Shown here: one piece after another, positions 7,732-14,539 of the stretch
Layout: each line of letters opens with the position of its first letter
Numbering within the stretch: the stretch's first letter is position 1
Notes under the pieces: generated by a model
Seen by the model: only the letters and a program-made list of their open reading frames with translations
Database searches by the model: none
Told to the model about the DNA's origin: nothing
From: an uncultured Clostridia bacterium
GTDB taxonomy: Bacteria > Bacillota > Clostridia > Christensenellales > Aristaeellaceae
Length of the DNA: 18,153 nucleotides
Reading direction: 5' to 3'
Assembly (NCBI GenBank): GCA_934636425.1
Contig: CAKUAV010000046.1
Location: 1 to 18,153, forward strand
Program-made: the position numbers and the translations under genes

Positions 7732-8715
7732 ATGGATCAGGAAAAGCTATTGTCGCTGCTCATGCAGCGCGACCTTGTCTCCGGCAGCGAGATCGCCCGC
7801 CCCATGGGCGTCACGCGCGCCGGCGTGTGGAAGGCCATCGACGCGCTGCGCGCGCAGGGCTACAACATCGTATCTGTGCCCCGCAGGGGCTATCACCTCG
7901 AGCCGCCCGAGAACGCCGTCTGGCCGTCCTGCATACGCGCTCATCTGAAGGCGAAATGGATCGCGCAGCGCATCGACTATTACGACGCGACCGGCTCCAC
8001 CAACCGCATCGCCCGCACGCTGGGCAGCGAGGACGCGGCAGTCGCGCCGCACGGCACGCTGGTCATCGCCGACGAGCAGCAGTCCGGCCGCGGCCGCATG
8101 ACGCGCTCCTGGATCTCCAAAAAGGGCGACGCGGTGCTGATGAGCCTGCTGCTGCGCCCCGAAAACACCGCGCCGGAGGAGGCCGCCCAACTGGTTCAGG
8201 TCACGGCGCTGGCCGTGTGCGAGGCCTGCCGCTCTCTGGGCGCGCCCGCGCTGATCAAATGGCCCAACGACGTCGTCGCGGACGGCCTGAAGCTGTGCGG
8301 CATGCTGCTCGAAATGAACGCAGACATGGATCAGGTGCATTACGCCGTGGCGGGCATGGGACTCAATGTCCTCGGCAGCCCCCGCAGCGCCGACATCCCC
8401 CACGCCGGCTGTCTGGCCGAGGTCTGCCCCAGCGCGCCCGGCCGCGCAGAAGCCGCCGCGCGCATACTCGAGCAGTACGAAAAATACTACGATCTCTGGG
8501 CGGAGGGCGGCGCGTCCGCCATAAGGCCGTTCTACGAGGAGCGCTGCGTCACGCTCGGGCGGCGCGTCCGCGTCGTCGGGCTGAACGAGACGTTCGAGGG
8601 CACGGCGCGCGCGCTGACCGCGGACGGCTCGCTCGAGGTTGCAACCGATGCGGGCGAAAGCCGCGTCGTGCGCGCGGGCGACGTGTCTGTGCGCGGCGTC
8701 ATGGGCTATGTCTGA
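7732..8715 (+). CDS. birA: Bifunctional biotin-[acetyl-CoA-carboxylase] ligase / biotin repressor BirA
   Basis: The product has 327 residues, the usual size of two-function BirA. Residues 1-60 form a winged helix-turn-helix (SGSEIARPMGVTRAGVWKAI). The ligase domain carries GRGRMTRSW (119-127), the biotinyl-adenylate loop, then KWPNDVV (176-182) and AGMGLNV (207-213). Residues of about 270-325 form the small C-terminal SH3-like domain. It attaches biotin to the carboxylase carrier protein through biotinyl-AMP, and the DNA-binding domain suggests it also represses biotin genes. GGGAG precedes the start at 7732. The gene acpS follows after 15 bases, so the two are likely co-transcribed; both activate carrier proteins for fatty-acid synthesis. 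Confidence 0.95.
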   Translation: MDQEKLLSLLMQRDLVSGSEIARPMGVTRAGVWKAIDALRAQGYNIVSVPRRGYHLEPPENAVWPSCIRAHLKAKWIAQRIDYYDATGSTNRIARTLGSEDAAVAPHGTLVIADEQQSGRGRMTRSWISKKGDAVLMSLLLRPENTAPEEAAQLVQVTALAVCEACRSLGAPALIKWPNDVVADGLKLCGMLLEMNADMDQVHYAVAGMGLNVLGSPRSADIPHAGCLAEVCPSAPGRAEAAARILEQYEKYYDLWAEGGASAIRPFYEERCVTLGRRVRVVGLNETFEGTARALTADGSLEVATDAGESRVVRAGDVSVRGVMGYV

Positions 8716-8730
8716 CGGGAGGGAACAGGT

Positions 8731-9093
8731 ATGATTCGCGGTCTGGGCGTCGATCTCATGGACGTTGAGCGCATAAAACGCGCCCTCGAGCGCCATCCGC
8801 GCTTCCTTGCGCGCGTCTATTCGCCCGTGGAGCAGGCGGCGATCGCGCAGCGCGGCGCGGAGACGGCGGCCGGCTATTTCGCCGCCAAGGAGGCCGTCGC
8901 CAAGGCGCTGGGCACAGGCTTTCGCGGCTTCACCACGCGCGATATTTCCATAGAGCCGGACGCGCTCGGCCGCCCCGCCGCACGGCTTTCGGGCGGCGCG
9001 CTCGATCGGCTTCACGCGCTGGGCGCGCAGAGCGTCATGATCTCCATAACGCACACGGGCGGTTTCGCCGCCGCCGTCGCGGTGATCGAATAG
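8731..9093 (+). CDS. acpS: Holo-[acyl-carrier-protein] synthase AcpS
   Basis: The product has 120 residues, the normal length for AcpS. It transfers 4'-phosphopantetheine from coenzyme A to the serine of acyl carrier protein. The family motifs are present: GLGVDLMDVERI at the N-terminus with the metal ligand Asp8, and GYFAAKEAVAKALGTG with Glu54. SITHT (105-109) lies near the C-terminus. GGGAGG lies upstream of ATG 8731. The stop codon at 9091-9093 lies inside sequence resembling the family B repeat unit that follows. Confidence 0.95.
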   Translation: MIRGLGVDLMDVERIKRALERHPRFLARVYSPVEQAAIAQRGAETAAGYFAAKEAVAKALGTGFRGFTTRDISIEPDALGRPAARLSGGALDRLHALGAQSVMISITHTGGFAAAVAVIE

Positions 9094-9533
9094 CGCAGTC
9101 CAGCCTCGCAACGTTCCGCATACGGTATGCGCCCAGCTTCGCCGTGATCAACCGTTCGCGCCTCTGCGCGTCCACAATGCTTTCCGTTTTCCACTACCTC
9201 GGCGACCGAACAGCACAGTCCAGCCTCGCAACGTTCCGCATGCGGTATGCGCTCAGCTTCGCCCCAGTCGGTGTCCGCGCTTCCCGCCTCGGTGGCCGAA
9301 CAGCGAATTCAGCCTCGCGGCGTTCCGCATGCGGTATGCGCTCAGCTTCGCCGCAGTCGGCTGTCCCCGCTTTCCGCGTCCGCAATGCTTTCCGTTTCCC
9401 GCCTCGGTGGCCGAACAGCGAATTCAGCCTCGCGGCGTTCCGCATGCGGTATGCGCCCAGCTTCGCCGCAGTCGGCTGTCCCCGCTTTCCGCGTCCGCAA
9501 TGCTTTCCGTTTCCCGCCTCGGTGCTGGAGCAG
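9094..9533. repeat. Family B tandem repeat array, four units of 89-120 bp
   Basis: Four units fill the whole space between the convergent stop codons of acpS and mnmM. Aligning on CGTTCCGCAT, the units begin near 9094, 9214, 9304 and 9419, with lengths of about 120, 89, 115 and 115. Units three and four differ by one base over their first 100 or so positions, so one is a recent copy. Unit two lacks 26 bases. Every unit contains CCTCGC, GCGTTCCGCAT or ACGTTCCGCAT, GGTATGCGC and CAGCTTCGCC. The last three contain the palindrome CCGCATGCGG (9236-9245, 9325-9334, 9440-9449). No U-rich terminator is visible. Open frames through the array are broken by the unequal unit lengths and are not convincing genes. 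Confidence 0.9.
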
Positions 9534-9539
9534 CGGCTC

Positions 9540-10130
9540 TCACCCCTGCTTCCGTGCGCGGGTTTTGTTCTTCTTGACAGCGATGAGCACCGGCGGATCG
9601 CCCGCCTGATTGAGATAGGCGCGCGTCATCACGTCGTATCTTTCGCCGGGCAGGGCGCGTCCCCACGCGATCAGCTTTTCCAGCTCGTCGCGCCCCTCGC
9701 TGTGGCCGGGATAGACGCAGATCGTCATGATCGCGCCCTCCTTCAGCTTGTCGAGCGCCGCGTTCACGGCGGTGAGCGTGGTCTCGGCGCGTGTGCGCAG
9801 CGCCTTGTCTGTGCCGGGCAGCCAGCCCAGATTGAACACGACCGCGTCCACCGGCTCGCGCACCAATTCGGCGATGTGCTCGTGCCCGGCGTGAAACAGC
9901 GTCGCGCGGCCTTCAAGCCCCGCCGCCGTCAGGCGCTCGCGCGTGCGATTGACCGCCTCGAGCTGTATGTCGAAGCCGTAGACATGGCCGCTCTCGCCCA
10001 CCAGCTCGGCCAGCCACTGCGTGTCGTGGCCGTTGCCCATTGTCGCGTCGATCACCCGCGCGCCCGGCTCGACGGCCTGACGAATCAGCGCCTCCGCCCA
10101 GTGCCGCGCGCTCTTAAAGTCAAAATTCAT
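9540..10130 (-). CDS. mnmM: tRNA (nm5s2U34) methyltransferase MnmM (YtqB family)
   Basis: The product has 196 residues with a start at ATG 10130, preceded by GGAGA nine bases away; an in-frame ATG 22 codons earlier lacks such a site. The S-adenosylmethionine motif is VIDATMGNGHDT (26-37). The family signature VFNLGWLPGTDK (98-109), CVYPGHSEG (138-146) and AYLNQAGDPP (171-180) match the Bacillus YtqB/MnmM family. That enzyme makes the last methylation of 5-methylaminomethyl-2-thiouridine at the tRNA wobble position in bacteria without the bifunctional MnmC. It is a soluble enzyme. It lies inverted between acpS and the NAD(P)HX repair gene, which are often neighbours in Bacillota. Confidence 0.88.
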   Translation of the reverse strand: MNFDFKSARHWAEALIRQAVEPGARVIDATMGNGHDTQWLAELVGESGHVYGFDIQLEAVNRTRERLTAAGLEGRATLFHAGHEHIAELVREPVDAVVFNLGWLPGTDKALRTRAETTLTAVNAALDKLKEGAIMTICVYPGHSEGRDELEKLIAWGRALPGERYDVMTRAYLNQAGDPPVLIAVKKNKTRARKQG

Positions 10131-10349
10131 CGCTTTACGCTCTCCTTTGCTTTCATGTCCGGAATCGGTTTTGCAAGCGCCGTTCAAGGCCATCATGCCG
10201 GATTCAGACTCCCCGCGCGCCCGAGTCTATTGAAGGCGACCGCCGCATTGTCCCGCGCGCTTCAGCCCCCGATCGGCTCTTTTTCCGACAAGATCGAAGC
10301 GCCCCTCCGGGCGGCGGCTCTAAAAAAACATCGACAGGAGGAAACAACC
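10131..10349. other. Divergent intergenic region between mnmM and the nnrD/nnrE gene
   Basis: This 219-base spacer must hold the start signals for both genes, but I find no convincing -10/-35 pair on either strand. There is a small hairpin (CGCCC, CTCC, GGGCG) near 10301-10314 and an A7 run shortly after it, just upstream of the AGGAGG of the rightward gene. The hairpin is not followed by a T run in either direction. Confidence 0.4.
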
Positions 10350-11855
10350 ATGCGCACGCTCGTCACGCCCGAGGGCATGTATGATCTGGAAAGGCGGTAT
10401 TTCGCAGCCGGCGCGCCCTCGCTCGGCCTCATGCGCCGCGCCGCCGACCGGCTGGCCGAGGCGTTTCAGGCGCACTTTGGCGCGTTTGACGGAAAGACCG
10501 TCGCCGTGGCCTGCGGGCGCGGCAACAACGGCGGCGACGGCTATGCGTTCTCCGCGCTCGCGGCCAGATCGGGCGCGAACGTCACGCTGCTGGCCGCCTG
10601 CGACATATCCGCGCTCCGGGGCGACGCGCTCACCTGCGCCCGGGAGGCGCTCGCGCTGAATATCCCCTGCCTGCGCGCCGATCAGATCGACGAAATCGCG
10701 CGCCCCGACGTGTGGGTGGACGCACTCTTCGGCATCGGGCTGAACAGGCCGCTCGACGGCTTTTACGCCGCGCTCATCGATCGCATCAATGCCGACCGCG
10801 CCGCGGGCAGCCGCGTGATGGCCGTCGACGCGCCGTCCGGGCTGAATCTGACCGGCGGATGCGTGATGGGCGCGTGCATCGCCGCCGACGTGACCGTGAC
10901 GTTCGAATATGCCAAAACCGGCCATTATCTCGCGGACGGACTGGAGCGGTGCGGTGCGCTCGACGTGCGTCCGCTCGATACGGGTCTTGCCCCCGCCGAG
11001 CCGGTTCAGCTGATCGAGCCGCGCGACGCGATCGCCGCGCTGCCCGTGCGCCGCCGCAGCATCCACAAGGGATCGTGCGGCCATCTGCTGATCGTCGCCG
11101 GATCGCCCGGCATGGCCGGAGCCGCGCATTACGCCGCCCGCATGGCGCTGCGCATGGGCACAGGGCTGGTCACGCTGGCCTGTCCGCGCTCGATTATGCC
11201 GACATTGCAGGCGCTCGTGCCGGGCGCAATGGCGATTCCGCTGCCCGAGGAAAACGACGCGATCGGCAAAGGCGCGCTGCCCGCGCTGGAAGAAGCGCTG
11301 CGCGGCAAAACCGCCGTGGCCATCGGCCCCGGTCTGTCCAGACGCGCCGCGCCGGAAATCGTGGAGGCGGTGCTGAAGTGCGGCCTGAGCGCCGTGATCG
11401 ACGCGGACGCGCTCAATCTGATCGCCGAAAACGCGCCTCTTTCGGCGCTTCTCAGGCCGCATCACGTCCTCACGCCGCATCCGGGCGAGGCCGCGCGGCT
11501 CATCGGCGCGCTGAGCAGCCCCGTCGAGGACGCAAAACGGCTCCGCGCGCTGGGCGCAACGGCGCTTTTGAAGGGCGCGTCGAGCGTCATAGCGGGCGAA
11601 ACCGGCCTGTATCTGAGCGCGTCGGGCTGCGGCGGCATGGCGACCGGCGGCAGCGGCGACGTGCTCACCGGCATGCTGGGCGCGCTGCTGGCGCAGCCGG
11701 AAACGGCGGCCTGGGCGGCCAGCGAGCTGCACGGCCTCTCGGGCGAAACCGCCGCGCGCGCCCTGACCGAAACCGCCATGACCGCCTCCGATCTGATCGA
11801 CTATTGGCCTGAGACGCTCCGGGCGCTCAGCGGCGCATACGGCCTGCATCTGTAA
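10350..11855 (+). CDS. nnrD: Bifunctional NAD(P)HX epimerase / ADP-dependent NAD(P)HX dehydratase
   Basis: The product has 501 residues, the usual length for the fused repair enzyme. The N-terminal half (YjeF_N, about 1-215) epimerises R-NAD(P)HX, with GRGNNGGDG (56-64), VDALFGIGL (123-131) and VDAPSGLN (159-166). The C-terminal half (about 225-501) is the ribokinase-like dehydratase. It carries HKGSCGHLLIVAGSPGMAGA (239-258), VLTPHPGEA (373-381), and GGMATGGSGDVLTG (428-441) with the SGD active-site motif. Together they restore damaged, hydrated nicotinamide cofactors using ADP. ATG 10350 follows AGGAGG at ideal distance; the frame stays open far upstream, across the repeats and mnmM, but that part has no homology and is not translated from there in my view. 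The stop TAA adjoins the family C repeats. Confidence 0.95.
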   Translation: MRTLVTPEGMYDLERRYFAAGAPSLGLMRRAADRLAEAFQAHFGAFDGKTVAVACGRGNNGGDGYAFSALAARSGANVTLLAACDISALRGDALTCAREALALNIPCLRADQIDEIARPDVWVDALFGIGLNRPLDGFYAALIDRINADRAAGSRVMAVDAPSGLNLTGGCVMGACIAADVTVTFEYAKTGHYLADGLERCGALDVRPLDTGLAPAEPVQLIEPRDAIAALPVRRRSIHKGSCGHLLIVAGSPGMAGAAHYAARMALRMGTGLVTLACPRSIMPTLQALVPGAMAIPLPEENDAIGKGALPALEEALRGKTAVAIGPGLSRRAAPEIVEAVLKCGLSAVIDADALNLIAENAPLSALLRPHHVLTPHPGEAARLIGALSSPVEDAKRLRALGATALLKGASSVIAGETGLYLSASGCGGMATGGSGDVLTGMLGALLAQPETAAWAASELHGLSGETAARALTETAMTASDLIDYWPETLRALSGAYGLHL

Positions 11856-12513
11856 CATAAAACCACGCGGCCGCTCCGGTTTCGTTTTGCGCGCATCCCA
11901 CCGCGACGCTTCGAATATTCAGCGCCGCTCGGTCGATGTTTTCCGGCCTGAAAGCCAGTAAAAAACCGCCGCAGCGCGCTTCCCAATCGCCGCGCTCTTT
12001 CAGGGCGCGCCAGACAGCCAATGCGCGCGTCGCAACGCGAAACCACGCGGCCGCTCCGGTTTCGTTTTGCGCGTCCCACCGCGGCGCTTCGAATATTCAG
12101 CGCCGCTCGGTCGATGTTTTCCGGCCCGAAAACCGGCGAAAAACGCCGCGTCACAACGCGCTTCCTATCGCCGCGCTCTTTCAGGGCGCGCCAGACGGCC
12201 AATGCGCGCGTCGCAGCGCGAAATTTCATGCCGCTCCGGTTTCGTTTTGCGCGCGTCCCACCGCGACATTTCGAATATTCAGCGCCGCTCGATCGATGTT
12301 TTCCGGCCTGAAAACCGGCGAAAAACCGCCGCGTCACAACGCGCTTCCTATCGCCGCGCTCTTTCATGACGCGCCAGACGGCCAATGCGCGCGTCGCAGC
12401 ACGAAATTGCATGCCGCTCCGGTTTCGTTTTGCGCGCGCATCCCACCGCGGCGCTTCGAATATTCAGCGCCGCTCGGTCGATGTTTTCCGGCCTGAAAAC
12501 CGGCGCAGCGCGC
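11856..12513. repeat. Family C tandem repeat array, about 3.6 units of 180 bp
   Basis: Units aligned on CCGCTCCGGTTTCGTTTTGC start at 11871, 12051, 12231 and 12414, giving spacings of 180, 180 and 183; the last is partial and ends near 12513. Well conserved blocks are TTCGAATATTCAGCGCCGCT, TCGATGTTTTCCGGCC and GCCAATGCGCGCGTCGCA. Three of four units hold a short inverted repeat GTTTTC/GAAAAC. Long open frames cross the array on both strands, the longest leftward from 12412 and rightward from 11936. Units differ by one- and two-base gaps (after TTTTGCGCG and in the A run), which shift the frame between copies, so I judge them non-coding. The first unit resembles the others right up to the nnrD stop codon (GTAAC versus GCAAC). 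Confidence 0.9.
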
Positions 12514-12693
12514 CTTAACGCTGCGAAAGTCACGCTCTGCGTCACTCGATACAGTGCCCGCACCGCCCCAGCGCGCAGGTCACGCGCTGAAGCAGAGCGC
12601 CCGCAAACCCGGACAATCGCCGCGTATTGCAGATGATCCGGCAGCACAGAGGCAAACATTGCCGCCGCATGGCGTTTCAGCCCCGCGGACGCG
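12514..12693. other. Spacer after family C array with one inverted repeat
   Basis: Between the last repeat unit and the sdaAA stop codon there is unique sequence without a convincing gene. A perfect 7-bp inverted repeat, CAGCGCG (12569-12575) and CGCGCTG (12583-12589), has a 7-base loop. No T run follows it on either strand, so it is not a standard intrinsic terminator. Confidence 0.4.
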
Positions 12694-13569
12694 TCATTCC
12701 TTCTGAGCGCCCAGCACGCGCCTTGCAATCTGCCGCGCCATGGGCGCAGCGGCCACGCCGCCCTCGCCGGTCTCGCGCAGACAGGCCGGCATCTGATCGC
12801 CCACCGACTGCATCGCGTCGATCACCTCGTCGGTCGGTATGGGGCTGCGCAGCCCGGAAAGCGCCATGTCCGCCGCTGAAAACGCGTTGGCCACGCCGCC
12901 CACATTGCGATAGACGCACGGAATCTCGACCAGCCCGGCCACCGGATCGCACACCAGCCCCATGCTGTTCATCAGCGCGAACGAGCAGGCCTGCGCGCAC
13001 ATATCGGCCGTGCCGCCGCGCAGCTCGACCAGCGCCGCCGCCGCCATGGCCGCCGCGCTGCCGCACTCCGCCTGACAGCCGCCCGCCGCGCCGGATACGC
13101 TCGCCCGGCGCGCGATGATCTGGCCGAACATCGCCGCGGTGATGAGCGCGTCGGAGAGCTCATCGTCGCTGAGTCCGTATTCCTCCTGCGCCGTCAGAAG
13201 CGCCGCCGGAAGTATGCCGCACGAGCCCGCCGTGGGCGCGGCCACAATGCGTCCCATGGCCGCGTTGCACTCGGCCACAGCCATGGCGCGCGCCGCCGCC
13301 CGGCCGAGCAGCGAGCCGCCCGCCGTTTTGCCCTGCGCCGCCGTCTCGTAAATATGCGCCGCCTGCCCGCCGGTCAGCCCGGAGAGCGAACGCCGCTCGG
13401 CGCTCATGCCCTCTCTGACCGAGTCGCGCATGACGTCCAGATAGCGCGCCATGCGCGCGCGCACAGCGGCCGCATCCGTCCTGTCCTGCTCGGCCTGACA
13501 CTGCGCCGCCACGCGCGATATTTTGCCGTCCCCCGCCTTTTCCAGCAGGGACGCAATGGAATCGTCCAT
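12694..13569 (-). CDS. sdaAA: L-serine dehydratase, iron-sulfur-dependent, alpha subunit
   Basis: The product has 291 residues, typical of the catalytic subunit of the two-chain enzyme. With SdaAB it converts L-serine to pyruvate and ammonia using a 4Fe-4S cluster rather than pyridoxal phosphate. Cys165 (AAGGCQAECG), Cys207 (CDPVAG) and Cys218 (EIPC) have the same spacing (42 and 11) as the cluster ligands I recall from the single-chain Legionella enzyme. Further conserved parts are APTAGSCGILPA (111-122) and the C-terminal ETGEGGVA. The start at 13569 is preceded by AGGAG; the frame is open further upstream but without a binding site or family similarity. It is the second gene after sdaAB, separated by an unusually wide 181 bases. 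Confidence 0.94.
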   Translation of the reverse strand: MDDSIASLLEKAGDGKISRVAAQCQAEQDRTDAAAVRARMARYLDVMRDSVREGMSAERRSLSGLTGGQAAHIYETAAQGKTAGGSLLGRAAARAMAVAECNAAMGRIVAAPTAGSCGILPAALLTAQEEYGLSDDELSDALITAAMFGQIIARRASVSGAAGGCQAECGSAAAMAAAALVELRGGTADMCAQACSFALMNSMGLVCDPVAGLVEIPCVYRNVGGVANAFSAADMALSGLRSPIPTDEVIDAMQSVGDQMPACLRETGEGGVAAAPMARQIARRVLGAQKE

Positions 13570-13750
13570 AGTGATTGTTCTCCTTTCGGTGGGTTCGTGG
13601 TGGAAAAAAAGCGATCCGTTCAGCCGCCGTTTCTGAAAAGCGCGCAAAGCCGCGCCCCGCTCCGGACAAAATCCGAATGCCTGACGGCGCCAAACCGGCG
13701 CTTCAGTCTCCTCGCGGTTCGCAGTCTGTTGCGGGCAGACCCCGCGCGCC
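13570..13750 (-). other. Spacer between sdaAB and sdaAA
   Basis: The 181-base gap carries a run of seven T on the minus strand (13610-13604), about 35 bases before the sdaAA start, with only weak inverted repeats before it (for example TTCAG/CTGAA, eight bases short of the T run). A second short one is GCGCC/GGCGC near 13688. These are too weak to call a terminator. No second promoter is evident, so sdaAA is probably read from the sdaAB promoter. Confidence 0.35.
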
Positions 13751-14422
13751 TCAGTCGGCCCTGAGCATCGTCACCGATTCGACGCCCTTCATCACCCTGA
13801 GCGCCGCAATGATCTCGTCGGGCGGCAGCTCGTCCAGCTCCATTGTGGTCATGGCCTTGCCGCCCGCCGCGCTGCGCGACACCTGCATCGTGGCGATGTT
13901 GACCGGCGCGCCCGCCAGCAGGCTGCTCACCCGCGCGATGATGCCGGGCGTGTCGCGGTGCGCGATGATCAGCGTGTGCTTCTGCGCCGTGACGCGCAGG
14001 CTCATCCCGTCGATCTCGCGAATCTCGATGCTGCCGCCGCCCACCGAGGCGCCGATCACCTCGATCTTCCTGCCGGTCACGCCCTTCAGGCGCAGGCGCG
14101 CCGTGTTGGGATGCGCGTCCTTCAGCTGTATCTCCTCGAACGTGACGCGCAGGCCGCGCCTTTTCGCCTCGTCAAGGCTGTCGCGCAGGCGCGCGTCGTC
14201 GGCGGCGATGTCCATCAGCCCGCCCACAATGGCGCGGTCTGTGCCGTGGCCGCGCCACGTCCGCGCGAACGAGCCGCACAAGCCCACGCGCGCCTCGGCG
14301 ACGTCCTCGCCCAGCAGCAGTCTGGCCACGCGGCCAATGCGCGCCGCGCCCGCCGTGTGCGAGCTGGACGGCCCGATCATCACCGGCCCAATGATGTCAA
14401 AGAGGTTCATTTCCGTATCCAT
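13751..14422 (-). CDS. sdaAB: L-serine dehydratase, iron-sulfur-dependent, beta subunit (ACT domain)
   Basis: The product has 223 residues. It opens with FDIIGPVMIGPSSSHTAGA (8-26), the hallmark of the serine dehydratase beta domain, and includes SVGGG (126-130). Residues of about 150-223 form an ACT domain (LIIAHRDTPGIIARVSSLLA), a fold that binds amino acids and probably senses serine. ATG 14422 is chosen because GGGAGG lies eight bases upstream; ATG 14410 is a possible alternative. It forms the two-chain enzyme with the product of sdaAA downstream. Confidence 0.94.
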   Translation of the reverse strand: MDTEMNLFDIIGPVMIGPSSSHTAGAARIGRVARLLLGEDVAEARVGLCGSFARTWRGHGTDRAIVGGLMDIAADDARLRDSLDEAKRRGLRVTFEEIQLKDAHPNTARLRLKGVTGRKIEVIGASVGGGSIEIREIDGMSLRVTAQKHTLIIAHRDTPGIIARVSSLLAGAPVNIATMQVSRSAAGGKAMTTMELDELPPDEIIAALRVMKGVESVTMLRAD

Positions 14423-14473
14423 TCTTCCGGCCTCCCGCCCGTTGATTTCAAAAAAGCAATGCGCGTTTTCCCC

Positions 14474-14502
14474 ATTATATCACGACTTTCGCCGTCCGGC
14501 AA
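14474..14502 (-). promoter_or_regulatory. Promoter of sdaAB-sdaAA
   Basis: Read leftward, TTGCCG (14502-14497) and a perfect TATAAT (14479-14474) have a 17-base spacer. The leader is about 45 bases. The gene on the other side starts at 14540, so its own signals must overlap this promoter or lie within the 117-base gap; I see no clear rightward pair. Confidence 0.65.
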
Positions 14503-14539
14503 CCGCAGGAATCGGCGCTTTTCAAGGAGGATGCACACC

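Noticed and set aside
8086..8112. Threonine in the BirA adenylate loop (GRGRMTRSW) where many homologues have glycine
   Set aside because: Small polar residues also occur there in Bacillota BirA as I recall, so it is probably ordinary variation.
9144..10349. Long N-terminal extension of the NAD(P)HX repair enzyme frame
   Set aside because: The frame is open only by chance across family B repeats and the antisense of mnmM; ATG 10350 has an ideal AGGAGG and begins the known family N-terminus.
11801..12412. Leftward open frame of 203 codons made of 60-residue repeats
   Set aside because: It overlaps the end of nnrD antisense and follows the family C DNA repeat; short indels between units change the frame, and the protein is arginine-rich without a plausible fold.
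9094..12513. CRISPR array as an explanation for the repeats
   Set aside because: Units are 89-183 bases with similarity throughout, without short identical repeats separated by unique spacers of even length, and no cas gene is present.
14442..14481. Rightward TTGATT and TATATC as a promoter for the DUF4091 gene
   Set aside because: The spacer is 28 bases, too long for a sigma-A promoter; the TATAT belongs to the leftward sdaAB -10 box.
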